Shown here: positions 1-8,747 of the stretch, piece after piece
How the letters are laid out: every line of letters starts with the position of its first letter
How positions within the stretch are numbered: position 1 is the stretch's first letter
NCBI GenBank assembly: GCA_963802745.1
Contig: CAWDKL010000017.1
Coordinates: 153,034-217,033 of the forward strand
Direction of reading: 5' to 3'
Source: JAJPKK01 sp963802745
GTDB taxonomy: Bacteria; Pseudomonadota; Alphaproteobacteria; Rhizobiales; Xanthobacteraceae
Length of the DNA stretch: 64,000 bases
Notes under the pieces: generated by a model
Databases searched by the model: none
What the model was told of the DNA's origin: nothing
The model's input: the letters and a program-made list of their open reading frames with translations, nothing else
Translations under genes and position numbers: made by a program

Positions 1-173
1 CCGCTTTCGGTGCGGTCCGATGGGCCGCATTGGGCCTTGGGCACCGGCCCCATCGATCCAAGCGCATCGGCCGGTTTGCCCTGGGCGTCGGCGACGGCCG
101 AATGGCCGAACACAAGACCCAGCAACAGGGCCGTTGAAATCGCGTATCTGTGGAACAGGGGCTTCTTGCGCAT
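1..173 (-). CDS. Secreted hypothetical protein, N-terminus only (cut by window edge)
   Basis: The minus strand reads from an ATG at 173 with a good ribosome site (GAGGAAAC just upstream). The first residues are MRKKPLFHRYAISTALLLGL, a basic start followed by a hydrophobic stretch and an alanine-rich cleavage region, so this is a Sec-type signal peptide. The mature part begins with a Gly/Pro-rich segment containing CGPSDRTES before the window ends. The family cannot be named from 57 residues. Export is a safe inference; function is unknown. Confidence 0.6.
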   Translation of the reverse strand, partial: MRKKPLFHRYAISTALLLGLVFGHSAVADAQGKPADALGSMGPVPKAQCGPSDRTES

Positions 174-270
174 TGTTTCCTCTTCAATATGCGAGGCATT
201 CAACTCTTGTACGCAAGGTTGAACTTTCGGGCGAGGTGCTGCCAACTGCGGTTCCGGGCGGCGCGATGCG

Positions 271-564
271 CTAGCGCCTATTGCGCCCTACCGGTACCGC
301 GGGGGGCATCGATTTCCGACCGGCGTGGATTTTGATCTCCGCGTTGCCGCCAATGGGGCCAAAGCCTTCGGTCCAATGATCCCGATCGAGGACATATTCG
401 CTGACCTCAAATCGATCTTGATGGTCCTTGAAACCCCGCTGATCGCGTAATCGCAACATGGCATTTTGTGCGTTGCCCTTTGACGAATAGACGCCGATAA
501 GCTTGTCATCATCCGTATCCTGGGTCGTTTCATGGGTGTGCCAGAGCAGATACACGGTGGTCAT
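271..564 (-). CDS. DUF7336-type protein, probable immunity partner
   Basis: A 97-aa protein starting MTTVYLLWHTHE at 564, preceded by GAGAGGCG at good spacing; an upstream in-frame start is less likely. The motifs VYLLWHTHE, DDKLIGVYSS and LDRDHWTEGF match my recollection of the small DUF7336 family. It lies 15 bases after the stop of a gene fragment that resembles the C-terminal tip of RHS/polymorphic toxins, which is the usual position of an immunity gene. Immunity function is inference from position. It appears intact although the toxin has lost its body. Confidence 0.6.
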   Translation of the reverse strand: MTTVYLLWHTHETTQDTDDDKLIGVYSSKGNAQNAMLRLRDQRGFKDHQDRFEVSEYVLDRDHWTEGFGPIGGNAEIKIHAGRKSMPPAVPVGRNRR

Positions 565-578
565 TTTATCGCCTCTCA

Positions 579-842
579 TCAAGTTGCGTCATCGGGGATT
601 CGGAAACTTCTATCTCCCCATTTCTTGATCTTGTTGTACTCGGAGCCGGGACCTCGTGGGTAGTTTTCAGGGCCATACTTTTCATCAAGCAATCGCTTGG
701 CAAAATCGGCGCCACTCTCGTGAATGGTAGGCCTTTGACCCTGGCACCAACTCGGAATGTCCTTTGCGCCCTGTTGTCCGCTCAATCTTGATATAGGCTC
801 CTTGAACATGCCAAGCCTCGTAGCCCGCATGCGCGCAGCCAC
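579..842 (-). pseudogene. Orphan polymorphic (RHS-like) toxin C-terminal fragment
   Basis: From about residue 21 the frame reads GAKDIPSWCQGQRP, then ESGADFAKRLLDEKYG, GPGSEYNKIKKWGDR and a short tail. This pattern is typical of C-terminal tips of RHS and related polymorphic toxins. The residues before it come from a REP-like repeat (820-897), so the long delivery part of the toxin is missing and the annotated start is not meaningful. The stop lies 15 bases before the start of the presumed immunity gene. The toxic activity cannot be named from this fragment. Confidence 0.5.
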
Positions 843-897
843 ATGCGGGAACGACCGTCCCGGATGTCGCGACCAAGAGGTCGCTCATCCGGGCTAC
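820..897. repeat. REP-like palindromic element, copy 1
   Basis: The element begins GTAGCCCGCATG and ends GGGCTAC. It holds two imperfect hairpins, one with CCCGCATG/CATGCGGG arms and one with CCCGGATG/CATCCGGG arms. A related element starting with the same 12 bases lies at 13018-13090. Elements of this look are common between genes in Bradyrhizobium-like genomes. It sits at the point where the toxin fragment loses its N-terminal part. Confidence 0.6.
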
Positions 898-920
898 TAA
901 ACGATCGCCCGATCAATCGA

Positions 921-1799
921 TTAAGGCTTCAGCCCCAGCAGCTTCGCCGGATTGGTCTGGGACATCTGCACAATGTCCGCCTCGGAGATGCCGTGCGCCA
1001 TCAGCCCTTTGTAGATCGCCAGCAGTCCGTCAGGATGGAGCGGATTGTTGGGCTGGCCTAAGTCGGTTGACAGGACCACGGCGGACGCTCCGACGGCGCG
1101 GATCACTTCTACGTTCCTGCGCAGCAGGTCTTCGGAAAGCCCGCCATAGACCAGTTCGAGATATGCGCCGAGCTTCGCGGCTTGCTCTATCTCGGATAGC
1201 GTGAGGGGGCCGCCGGGGTTGGTGAGCGCATGGGTGACCATCACGTTCTGCACGCCCTGCCGCTTCGCCTCCGCGATGATCACCAGATCTTCGCTTCCCG
1301 ACGAGTGTCCGGTTTCGAGCACGAGGTTGTTTCGGGCGGCGATGGCGATCACCTGGGCCACCTCCGGGGTGACCTTGCCATCTTTCACCACGGGGGCAAA
1401 CGGGCGCTGCTGGCCCGAGCGCTTCACCTGGGCCTCGGAGTCGAAGGTCGGCAACCAGACCACCTTGCCGTAGCCGCCCCTGACCTTGGTCATCCATTCG
1501 ACCGCCGCCGGATTGACGCCGCCGACGGTCAGATCCAGCGAGATGCCGCCAAACACCTCGATTCCCGGCACTTCCTTGCGAACGATATAAGCAAGCGACG
1601 CCGTGGGCTCGTAGTGATTTTTGAGCACGATGGCGCGCATTCCGCGCTCTTTCACCAGCCGAGCGAGATCGACGGCGTCGATCTTCCTCGCGACGCCATC
1701 AGGATCGGCATGCGCGTGCATATCGATCGCGCCGCTCAGGGTCTGCGCGTGCGCGGACAGCGAAACAACCAGAAACATCGCCGCTAGCTGTGGCCTCAT
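921..1799 (-). CDS. DUF6282-type secreted metal-dependent hydrolase
   Basis: About 292 aa. Start chosen at MRPQLAAMFL (1799), which has GAAAGG six bases upstream; an earlier ATG at 1814 has no such site. A signal peptide ends near residue 18 (SAHA-Q). The mature protein opens with DMHAHADPD (residues 26-34), a metal-binding motif of amidohydrolase-type TIM barrels. Later it shows KNHYEPT, ETGHSSGSED, THALTNPGG and STDLGQ, consistent with further His/Asp ligands. The substrate is unknown. It stands alone on this strand. Confidence 0.72.
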   Translation of the reverse strand: MRPQLAAMFLVVSLSAHAQTLSGAIDMHAHADPDGVARKIDAVDLARLVKERGMRAIVLKNHYEPTASLAYIVRKEVPGIEVFGGISLDLTVGGVNPAAVEWMTKVRGGYGKVVWLPTFDSEAQVKRSGQQRPFAPVVKDGKVTPEVAQVIAIAARNNLVLETGHSSGSEDLVIIAEAKRQGVQNVMVTHALTNPGGPLTLSEIEQAAKLGAYLELVYGGLSEDLLRRNVEVIRAVGASAVVLSTDLGQPNNPLHPDGLLAIYKGLMAHGISEADIVQMSQTNPAKLLGLKP

Positions 1800-2083
1800 G
1801 GATGTACCTTTCATCGAGCAAGTTTCGCTGGAGCTTGAGGGTAGACCTGACCCGAAGCAGCCATGGGCTCCCTCGGCAAGGTGCCAATCATGCTACTGTA
1901 CAACGTGGTGCGATGCCACGTCTGCGTGTGAGCACGCGTTCCGAGAAAAATTCCTGTTCCCTGATGCCGGCGTGAGAATGGCCTGTTCGGCACGCAGCAT
2001 ATATGCGGTATCCACATGAAATTAAGGGCGAATTCTTCACAGGCCCGGCCGAGAAGCCAACCCGGGCAACGGGAGCCGCGCCG

Positions 2084-3064
2084 ATGAGCGCGTCACGGCG
2101 GGAGGCCCTGTTCGCCGCGGCACTCGCGGCGTGCGCCGGCGTGGCGGCAGGCGGCGCCGCATCGGCTCAAACCTATCCGGCCCGCCCGATCAAGATCATC
2201 GTTCCCTATCCGGCCGGCGGCATCACCGACATTTTGCCACGGCTGATGGGCGATTGGCTCGCCGCCCGGTGGGGACAGCCGATCGTGATCGACAACCGGC
2301 CGGGCGCCGGCGGCAATATCGGCGCCGAGGCTGCTTTCCGGGCGGAGGCCGACGGCTACACGGTGATGATATCGGCGCCCTCGCCCTTCACCGTCAACGC
2401 AACGCTGTACGGCAAGCTCGGCTTCGACCCGGAGGCATTCGTGCCGGTATCGATCCTCGCCACGATCCCGACCGGCCTCGTCATCAACCCGCGCCTGCCG
2501 ATCCGCACCGTGCCGGAGCTTATCGGTTTCGCCAAAGCCAATCCCGGCAAGCTCACGGCCGCCACCCAGGGCAAGGGCACGACCTCGCATCTCACCGCCG
2601 CCTGGTTTCAGGTCGCCGCCGGCGTGAAGTTCGTCGAGGTGCCGTACCGGGGCTCGGCGCCGGCGCTGCAGGGCATCGTCGCGGGCGACGTCGACATCAT
2701 GTTCGACAATTTTGGGATTTCGCTCCCGCTCGCCCAATCCGGCCAAGTGCGCCTGGTCGCCGTGGCGACGCCAAAGCGCCTGCCGGCGCTGACGGAGGTT
2801 CCGGCGATCGCCGAGACGCTGCCGGACTTCGTCTCCGCGACCTGGGTCGGCGCCTTCCTGCCGCCGAAAACGCCCCGCGCGATTGCGCAGCGGCTGTCGG
2901 CGGATTTCGCCGAAGCGTTGCGCCAGGGCGAAATCGCGCAGCGTTTCCGCGATCACGGCTGCGAGCCCGTGGGTCTCTCTCCCGAGGCGACCGCCGCTTT
3001 CGTGCGCGGCGAGGCGAGTTTGTGGAAGCGGGTGATCGCGCAGGCCGGCATCAAGGGCGAGTGA
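2084..3064 (+). CDS. TctC/Bug-family extracytoplasmic solute receptor
   Basis: About 326 aa from MSASRREALFAAAL at 2084, with GGGAG upstream; the longer upstream frame has no signal sequence. The Arg-Arg leader ends near SAQTYP. The family hallmarks are all present: YPARPIKIIVPYPAGG, then IVIDNRPGAGGNIG, GYTVM, VEVPYRGSAPAL and a C-terminal VIAQAGIKGE. Such proteins bind organic acids in the periplasm, classically for TctAB transporters. No TctA or TctB gene is in the window, so it is an orphan receptor, as is common in these bacteria. Confidence 0.9.
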   Translation: MSASRREALFAAALAACAGVAAGGAASAQTYPARPIKIIVPYPAGGITDILPRLMGDWLAARWGQPIVIDNRPGAGGNIGAEAAFRAEADGYTVMISAPSPFTVNATLYGKLGFDPEAFVPVSILATIPTGLVINPRLPIRTVPELIGFAKANPGKLTAATQGKGTTSHLTAAWFQVAAGVKFVEVPYRGSAPALQGIVAGDVDIMFDNFGISLPLAQSGQVRLVAVATPKRLPALTEVPAIAETLPDFVSATWVGAFLPPKTPRAIAQRLSADFAEALRQGEIAQRFRDHGCEPVGLSPEATAAFVRGEASLWKRVIAQAGIKGE

Positions 3065-3303
3065 GGCCCATGCGGCCTGATCCGGGCGGCCCGATCGCGC
3101 CGACATCGGCCTGACAATTGCTGCAATTGAAACGATGAGTTAGTCCGATTGCCCTTTATTTCCCGGTTTCCTCCACCACGAAAAATCAGATTCGATCAGT
3201 CCGGTAATCAAAACTGGTCGGGCAACTGGTGGTGACGAACCGTGCGGCTTATGCGATTTACGACGCACAGGCCATCGTTCATCGGACCGCAGCCGAGTTC
3301 CCC

Positions 3304-4458
3304 ATGAAACGCAGCACGAATCGCATTCTCACTACCCACGCCGGCAGTCTCCCCCGGCCCGGCGATCTGCTCGCCATGGGCGAGGCCCGCCAGGACGGCA
3401 AGACCGTCGATCCCGCCGCCTACGAGGCGCGGCTAACGGAGGCGGTGGCTGAGATCGTGCGCCGGCAGGCCGATCTCGGCATCGATGTGATCGACGACGG
3501 CGAATACGGCAAGCCGGGCTTTGTCACCTATGTGAACGAGCGCCTGTCCGGCTTCGAGGTCGATCGCGAGCGCACCGGCCGCCATCCCTGGGCGGGATCG
3601 CGGGAGGCGAAATCATTTCCGGAATTTTATGCCGAAACCGCGGGTGCCGGTTCGCGCCATGTCCATATGGTGTGCACCGGGCCGATCGCGTATCGCGGGC
3701 AGGCGCAATTGCAGCGCGATATCGACAATTTTCGCGCCGCGCTCGCGGGCGTGACGGTGGAGGAAGCGTTCATTCCGGCGATTTCGCCCGCCAATGTCGA
3801 GGACTGGCAGCGCAACGCTTATTACGCAACGCAGGAGGAATTCCTGTTCGCCATCGCGGACGCCCTGCACGAGGAGTACCGCGCCATCGTGGATGCCGGG
3901 TTCCTGGTGCAGATCGACGATCCGCGACTGGTGACGGCCTGGATCATCAAGCCGGAGCTGACGCTGCCCGAGGTGCTGGCCTGGGCCAAGGTGCGGGTCG
4001 AGGCGCTCAACTATGCGCTGCGGGGTATCCCCAAGGAGAAAATCCGCTTCCATACCTGCTACGGCATCAACATGGGTCCGCGCATCCACGACATGGAACT
4101 CAAGGATGTCGTGCACCTGATCCTCGCCATCAATGCCGGCGCATTCTCGTTCGAAGCCGCCAATCCGCGCCATGAGCATGAATGGAAGGTGTGGGAGACC
4201 GTCAAGCTGCCGGCCGATGCGGTGCTGATCCCCGGCGTCATTTCCAATTCCACCATCCTGGTGGAACATCCCGAGTTGGTCGCGCAGCGGATTGCGCGTT
4301 TTGCCGGCGTGGTCGGCCGCGAAAACGTCATCGCCGGCTCCGACTGCGGCTTCGCGACATTTGCGAGTTCCAAGGAAATCCACGCCAGCATCGTGTGGGC
4401 GAAGCTGCAAGCGCTCAGCGACGGCGCTCGCATTGCGAGCCGGCAGCTGTTTTCGTAA
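3304..4458 (+). CDS. MetE C-terminal-like (cobalamin-independent) methyltransferase
   Basis: 384 aa from MKRSTNRILTTHAGSLPRP at 3304. The upstream in-frame stretch from 3229 is atypical and was not used. The protein corresponds to the C-terminal barrel of cobalamin-independent methionine synthase. The opening TTHAGSLPRP, the RFHTCYG segment and the GSDCGFATF segment supply the His/Cys zinc ligands expected for thiol activation. Single-domain members often act in methylthio- or demethylation-type catabolism rather than methionine synthesis, so the substrate is left open. It is monocistronic, with about 240 bases before it. Confidence 0.85.
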   Translation: MKRSTNRILTTHAGSLPRPGDLLAMGEARQDGKTVDPAAYEARLTEAVAEIVRRQADLGIDVIDDGEYGKPGFVTYVNERLSGFEVDRERTGRHPWAGSREAKSFPEFYAETAGAGSRHVHMVCTGPIAYRGQAQLQRDIDNFRAALAGVTVEEAFIPAISPANVEDWQRNAYYATQEEFLFAIADALHEEYRAIVDAGFLVQIDDPRLVTAWIIKPELTLPEVLAWAKVRVEALNYALRGIPKEKIRFHTCYGINMGPRIHDMELKDVVHLILAINAGAFSFEAANPRHEHEWKVWETVKLPADAVLIPGVISNSTILVEHPELVAQRIARFAGVVGRENVIAGSDCGFATFASSKEIHASIVWAKLQALSDGARIASRQLFS

Positions 4459-4552
4459 CCGGCTCGCGCCCCGCCGCAACCGCGTAGCGCGCATGGAAAC
4501 TGGGCATCGTTTCTGCTAAGCTGCGGGCGCGAAACAACAGGAGAGAGGCAGC

Positions 4553-5143
4553 ATGTTAACCGACCGCAGGAACTTTCTCACCGCGATGGCGGGGCTTCTG
4601 GCGACGCCGGCCGGCGCCCAAATCGCCCCGATGGGGCAGCCCGGCATGAGCCGCATCACGGCCTTTGCATTCAGCTTCGCGGGACTTAACGGCGGCAACA
4701 TCCGGCTTGGCGAGTATGCCGGCAAGCCGATCCTGATCGTCAATACCGCGTCGCAATGCGGCTACACGCCGCAATATGCCGGCCTGCAGGAGTTGTGGAC
4801 GCGTTACCGCGATCGCGGGCTGCTGATCATCGGCGTGCCCTCCAACGATTTCGGCGGCCAGGAGCCCGGCGATGCCGCCGAAATCGCCGCAACCGCCATC
4901 CACGAATACGGCGCCAGTTTCCCGCTCGCCGCCAAGGCGGTGGTCAACGGCGTTGGCTCGCATCCGTTCTACAAATGGGCGACCGCCCAGCGCCCGCTCG
5001 ACCGGCCGCGCTGGAACTTCCATAAGTACCTGATCGGCCGCGACGGCATGATTGCGGCGAGTTTCCCCTCGGAAATCGAGCCGACCGATGCGCGGGTGAT
5101 CGCGGCGATCGAAAAGGAACTCGCGAAGGTGGTCACCAATTAA
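4553..5143 (+). CDS. Glutathione peroxidase family protein, exported
   Basis: 196 aa with a strong GGAGAG site before the ATG. An N-terminal DRRNFLTAMAGLLATPAGA leader suggests Tat or Sec export. The catalytic residues are visible: Cys69 in NTASQCGYTP (Cys in place of selenocysteine), Gln103 in PSNDFGGQEPG, and Trp154-Asn155 in RWNFHKYLI. This is a thioredoxin-fold peroxidase that reduces peroxides, in bacteria usually with thioredoxin. It stands alone. Confidence in the family is high; the exact reductant is not visible. Confidence 0.92.
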   Translation: MLTDRRNFLTAMAGLLATPAGAQIAPMGQPGMSRITAFAFSFAGLNGGNIRLGEYAGKPILIVNTASQCGYTPQYAGLQELWTRYRDRGLLIIGVPSNDFGGQEPGDAAEIAATAIHEYGASFPLAAKAVVNGVGSHPFYKWATAQRPLDRPRWNFHKYLIGRDGMIAASFPSEIEPTDARVIAAIEKELAKVVTN

Positions 5144-5329
5144 GCGCTGCTCGCTGCGGCCGCACAAATCGGCGGGCGCCGCTTTGGCGCTGCTTCCTGC
5201 GCGGTGCGCGGACATATTGTTCTGGCAAAGTCCTCGTCTTTGCACCGCCGCGGGAAGTCGCCGCAACCCTTGCGGGAGAGCTAGAAAGGACGATTATGAC
5301 CATCATGTTTTTGGACTGAGGCAGCCACC

Positions 5330-5629
5330 ATGAGTACTGATACCCCTGGGGCTGGGACGTCTGGCGCCGAGAGCATTCGCGCCGGCACCTGGACAGTTGC
5401 ACAAGCCAAGGCGAAGTTCAGCGAGGTGGTCGAAAAGGCGCGTGGCGTCGGTCCGCAAACCATCACCAAGAACGGCCGTGCCACCGTAGTGGTGGTATCC
5501 ATTGCGGAATGGGAGCGCAGAACCCGCCGGCCCGGCAATCTGGCCGAGTTCTTCGCCCAATCGCCCTTGCCCGGATCGGGCCTTGAGGCCGCGCGAGGAA
5601 AGGATGGTCTGCGCAATGTCGATCTATGA
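5330..5629 (+). CDS. Phd/YefM-type antitoxin
   Basis: 99 aa. After a short variable N-terminus, residues 20-62 read WTVAQAKAKFSEVVEKA, then TITKNGRATVVVVS and EWERR. This is the DNA-binding Phd/YefM fold. The C-terminal part (LAEFFAQSPLPGSGLE) is the toxin-wrapping tail. The stop overlaps the ATG of the PIN toxin as ATGA, so the two are translationally coupled. Family knowledge says antitoxin and complex repress their own promoter; no operator was identified here. Confidence 0.9.
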   Translation: MSTDTPGAGTSGAESIRAGTWTVAQAKAKFSEVVEKARGVGPQTITKNGRATVVVVSIAEWERRTRRPGNLAEFFAQSPLPGSGLEAARGKDGLRNVDL

Positions 5630-6051
5630 AATTTCTGCTTGATACCAATGTCGTCTCCGAATGGACCAGACCGCGGCCCGATATTGGGGTGGTGACATGG
5701 CTCGCCGAAGCCGACGAGGATTGCGTGTTCATCAGCGTCGCCACGCTAGCAGAGTTGCGGCACGGGATCGAGCAAATGCCGAACGGCGCCCGACGCGACC
5801 GGCTCGATGTCTGGTTGACGGAAGAGTTGCCCCGGCGCTTTGAGGGCCGCGTATTGTCGATCGATAGCGGAACCGCCGATTGCTGGGGTCGTGTCATGGC
5901 GCGAGGCAAAGCTGGCGGCCACACCGTCGGTACGATGGACGGTTTCATCGCAGCGACGGCCGAGCAGCATAACCTCTCGCTGGTCACCCGCAATGTCTCG
6001 GACTTCAACCCCCTGGGCATTCGCCTGATCAATCCGTGGCGCAACCGATGA
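5626..6051 (+). CDS. PIN-domain (VapC/FitB-type) ribonuclease toxin
   Basis: 141 aa, overlapping the antitoxin by four bases. The acidic PIN residues are in place: Asp6 in LLDTNVVSEW, Glu43 in ATLAELRHG and Asp105 in TMDGFIAATA, with Asp80 in LSIDS as another candidate. The end, NVSDFNPLGIRLINPW, is typical of the FitB/VapC subgroup. VapC toxins cleave RNA (often tRNA) when freed from antitoxin. The pair is complete and shows no frameshift. Confidence 0.92.
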   Translation: MKFLLDTNVVSEWTRPRPDIGVVTWLAEADEDCVFISVATLAELRHGIEQMPNGARRDRLDVWLTEELPRRFEGRVLSIDSGTADCWGRVMARGKAGGHTVGTMDGFIAATAEQHNLSLVTRNVSDFNPLGIRLINPWRNR

Positions 6052-6066
6052 ACGATGTGCGGGAGG

Positions 6067-7743
6067 TTACCCCGCGGAGCGGTTGAGGTCGGTTGCCCGT
6101 AGCGCGCGGCGATCGATCTTCATCAGCGTGGTGCGCGGCAAGGCGTCGAGAAACGTGAATCGCGCCGGCACCTTGTAGCCGCCGAGCGGGCGCACCGCGG
6201 CGGCGAGTTCGGCGCCCAGCGCTTCACTTTGCGCAAAACCCTGGCGCAGCACCACATAGGCGCCGGGCTTGGTCAAGCCGTCGGGATCGGTGAAAGACAC
6301 CACCGCCGCTTCGCGAACGGCAGGGTGTGCGGTGAGGGCAGCCTCGATCTCGATCGGCGCCACCCACAGGCCTTTGACCTTGAACATGTCGTCGTCGCGA
6401 CCGGCGAACCAGAAGAAACCGTCGTCGTCGAAATAAAGGTTATCGCCGGTTCGGGTCCATTCGCCGATGAAGGTCGCGCGCGATTTGTCGTATTTGCGCC
6501 AGTAGAAGAAGCACGCCGTCTTGCTCTTGATCCAGGCTTCGCCCGGCACGTTGGGTTCGGTCACGTCGCCGCCGTCCGGGCTTACGAGGCGCACCTCGCA
6601 GCCGAACACCGGCTTGCCGAGACTGCCGCGGCGGAATTCCTGCTGCCGGTTGGCGATCCACTCATAAGTGATTTCCGAACTGCCGATCGAATCGAACAAC
6701 TCGATGCCGAACGTATCCTTGAAGTTCTTGAAAATCTCCGGCGGCATTTTTTCCGACGCGCTGACGGCGAAGTTCAGCGCGGGCAGGCTCGGTGTTTGCC
6801 CGGTTTCCCGCACGTGTTCCAAAAGGTTTTTCAGCACGGTCGGCACGGTGACGAGCTTGGTCACGCCGGCCTGCGCCATCGTTTTGAGCACGAGGTCGGG
6901 GCCGGGCGGCGCGCGGACCAGCACCGCGGTTGCGCCGAAATAGAGCGGGATCAGCAGGCCCGGCCACAGCCCGTGGGTGAAATATTTCTTCGACGTGGCA
7001 AGCACAACGTCATCTTCGCAATATTCCCAGAAGGCGCCGTGCCGCTCCGGCACCAGGATGAAATCATGGGCCAGATGGGTGATACCCTTGGCGGTTCCGG
7101 TAGTGCCGCCGGAAAAGAACATATAGGCGACATCATTGCGATGGCGCGGGCAAGGCGGGTGGACCGGCGCGCGGGAATCCCAAATCGCCGCAAACGGCAA
7201 CACGCGCCGTCCCGCAAGCGCGGCCGAAATGGTATCGCGTGAAATCGCCGCGTCGGCCTCGCCTCGAACGATCACGGTCTGCAGCGAAGCCGGCAATTGC
7301 CCCTTGATCTCGGCAAGCTTGCCCAGCTGCTCGGCATCGATGAACAGGAATCGCACGGCAGTGTCGCGCAGAAAGTAAAGCAGATCCGGCGCCTTGTAGA
7401 GGTCGGATACGACGGCAGGCACCGCGCCCGTCCGCACCGCGCCGAGCCATAGGCAAATGTAATCCAGGCTGTCGGTGCCGAACAGCAGGATGCGATCTTC
7501 CGGCATCACACCGATCGCCGTAAGCCCGGCCGCAACTTCAGCAACGTGCTGCGTTAGTGCGGCGTAGGTGACCGGCTCTCCGTCCACGATGACGGCAGGC
7601 TTGTGGGCGATGCGGGTGCCGAGGTGGCGGTCTAGCAAGAGCGTGGTCGGCGTCAAATACTCCGGAACCTCCGGATCATTCCAGGCGCGCCACTCCGCCC
7701 CGTAGATGCGGTGGTCGAAGGGCGTGGGTGCGCGTTCCAGCAT
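6067..7743 (-). CDS. Benzoate-CoA ligase family AMP-forming acyl-CoA synthetase
   Basis: 558 aa. The adenylate-forming motifs are clear: FFSGGTTGTAKGITH (phosphate loop), IGSSEITYEW, TRTGDNLYFDDDGFFWF and FAGRDDDMFKVKGLWV. The catalytic Lys is in PRTTLMKIDRR near the C-terminus. The opening YGAEWRAWNDPEVPEYLTPT resembles the benzoate/4-hydroxybenzoate-CoA ligase group. Such enzymes activate aromatic acids to CoA thioesters in the cytoplasm. No ring reductase or epoxidase genes are nearby, so the substrate is inferred only to be an aryl or related carboxylic acid. Confidence 0.85.
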   Translation of the reverse strand: MLERAPTPFDHRIYGAEWRAWNDPEVPEYLTPTTLLLDRHLGTRIAHKPAVIVDGEPVTYAALTQHVAEVAAGLTAIGVMPEDRILLFGTDSLDYICLWLGAVRTGAVPAVVSDLYKAPDLLYFLRDTAVRFLFIDAEQLGKLAEIKGQLPASLQTVIVRGEADAAISRDTISAALAGRRVLPFAAIWDSRAPVHPPCPRHRNDVAYMFFSGGTTGTAKGITHLAHDFILVPERHGAFWEYCEDDVVLATSKKYFTHGLWPGLLIPLYFGATAVLVRAPPGPDLVLKTMAQAGVTKLVTVPTVLKNLLEHVRETGQTPSLPALNFAVSASEKMPPEIFKNFKDTFGIELFDSIGSSEITYEWIANRQQEFRRGSLGKPVFGCEVRLVSPDGGDVTEPNVPGEAWIKSKTACFFYWRKYDKSRATFIGEWTRTGDNLYFDDDGFFWFAGRDDDMFKVKGLWVAPIEIEAALTAHPAVREAAVVSFTDPDGLTKPGAYVVLRQGFAQSEALGAELAAAVRPLGGYKVPARFTFLDALPRTTLMKIDRRALRATDLNRSAG

Positions 7744-7868
7744 GGAGATGAACCCGATGTAACCGGCGCAAATCGGCGCCGCTGCTCCAATGATAAGGGC
7801 GGCTTCGCCGAGCGCGTCAGTGTCATTCCTTTATCGGCCAACTCTTGACGTTTTGTATACAGAAGTGG

Positions 7869-8034
7869 TCATGCGAGAGCCGGGATAATGGTGTTTTGGG
7901 TCAGGTGGCAAGCTGCGGCGATGGCGGCACGGCGGATGCGGGCGAGATAGTATCGATCGGTGCCGGCAACGCGTTTAACGATGCTGAGATCGCGCAGGCG
8001 GCGAAGTTGGCGGGATAACTTGTCGGGTGAGAAT
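7869..8034 (-). pseudogene. C-terminal tail of a winged-helix protein (relic)
   Basis: One minus-strand frame ending at a TGA (7869) reads LSRQLRRLRDLSIVKRV, AGTDRYYLARIRRAAI and CHLTQNTIIPALA. This looks like the last 55 residues of a MarR/winged-helix-like protein. It has no start of its own and runs directly into a TctC relic in another frame. It is therefore a fusion of two gene remnants rather than a gene. Confidence 0.45.
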
Positions 8035-8235
8035 TTGAGCTTGCCGCACGGGCGAGGCGCGGCGCCCCGCTGACGTTTTCCACGATGACAGGCTTGCGGA
8101 GGTAAGCCCGCAAAGGTTCCGCAAGCACGCGCGCGCGTATCGAGCCGGCCCGTCCGCCGCGAGCGGCACCATCAAGGTGACGGGACCCGGATGGGCCGCC
8201 GCCTGACCAGCGCCGGCCGCGATGGCGAGTGCCAT
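8035..8235 (-). pseudogene. TctC receptor relic (N-terminal part, frameshifted)
   Basis: Starting at an ATG at 8235 the minus strand reads a leader MALAIAAGAGQAAAHPG followed by PVTLMVPLAADGPAR. It then shifts frame to VLAEPLRAYLRKPVIVENVSGA. Together these are the first about 70 residues of a TctC/Bug receptor (compare the VPYPAGG and IVIDNRPGAGG blocks of the intact genes in this window). The remainder is gone and winged-helix sequence follows. This is the fourth TctC locus in 20 kb. Confidence 0.6.
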
Positions 8236-8411
8236 CTCACGGAATGGGCTGCCGAAGAAGGTCCCAAAGGAATTTGGGACTGATCGATCACGGCGACCGT
8301 CGGATTCACACATGATAAGGGATTGCGGTACGAGAACGGGGAAGTACCGTTCAATGCGCGATCGATGTCCCGCCACGGCGCGCGGCATTGAAAGCGACAA
8401 GGGAGAGACAC

Positions 8412-8747
8412 ATGGCCAAGGCACCGCCTTCCGCCAAACGCGACCGCATCAAGGCGTTTACGCCCGCGCTGGTCGATTACACCAATGACGTCGTTTACGG
8501 CGATCTGTGGGAGCGCAAGGGGCTCTCAAAGCGCGACCGCAGTCTCATCACGGTGGCGGCGCTGATCGCGACCTACCGGCCGGAGCAGCTTGAGTCGCAT
8601 CTGACGCGCGCCATCGCCAATGGCGTCACGCGGGAAGAGATCACCGAAGTCATCACCCACATGGCGTTCTATGCGGGCTGGCCGGCCGCGATGTCGGCCG
8701 CGCAGGTCGCCTACACGGTGCTGGTCGAAGGCGGCGAGGCGCCATGA
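8412..8747 (+). CDS. Carboxymuconolactone decarboxylase-like protein
   Basis: 111 aa from an ATG with GGGAGAG upstream. The fold is recognised from DLWERKGLSKRDRSLITVAALIA, then HLTRAIANGVTREEITEVI and MAFYAGWPAAMSA. There is no CxxC pair, so it is of the decarboxylase/lactonase type rather than the AhpD peroxidase type. Its stop overlaps the next gene as ATGA. It is the first gene of a three-gene catabolic operon with a dehydrogenase and a flavin ene-reductase. The exact substrate is unknown. Confidence 0.85.
   Translation: MAKAPPSAKRDRIKAFTPALVDYTNDVVYGDLWERKGLSKRDRSLITVAALIATYRPEQLESHLTRAIANGVTREEITEVITHMAFYAGWPAAMSAAQVAYTVLVEGGEAP

Noticed and set aside
6229..7242. Long plus-strand frame of 337 codons
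   Set aside because: Antisense of the benzoate-CoA-ligase-type gene; His/Arg-rich with no domain.
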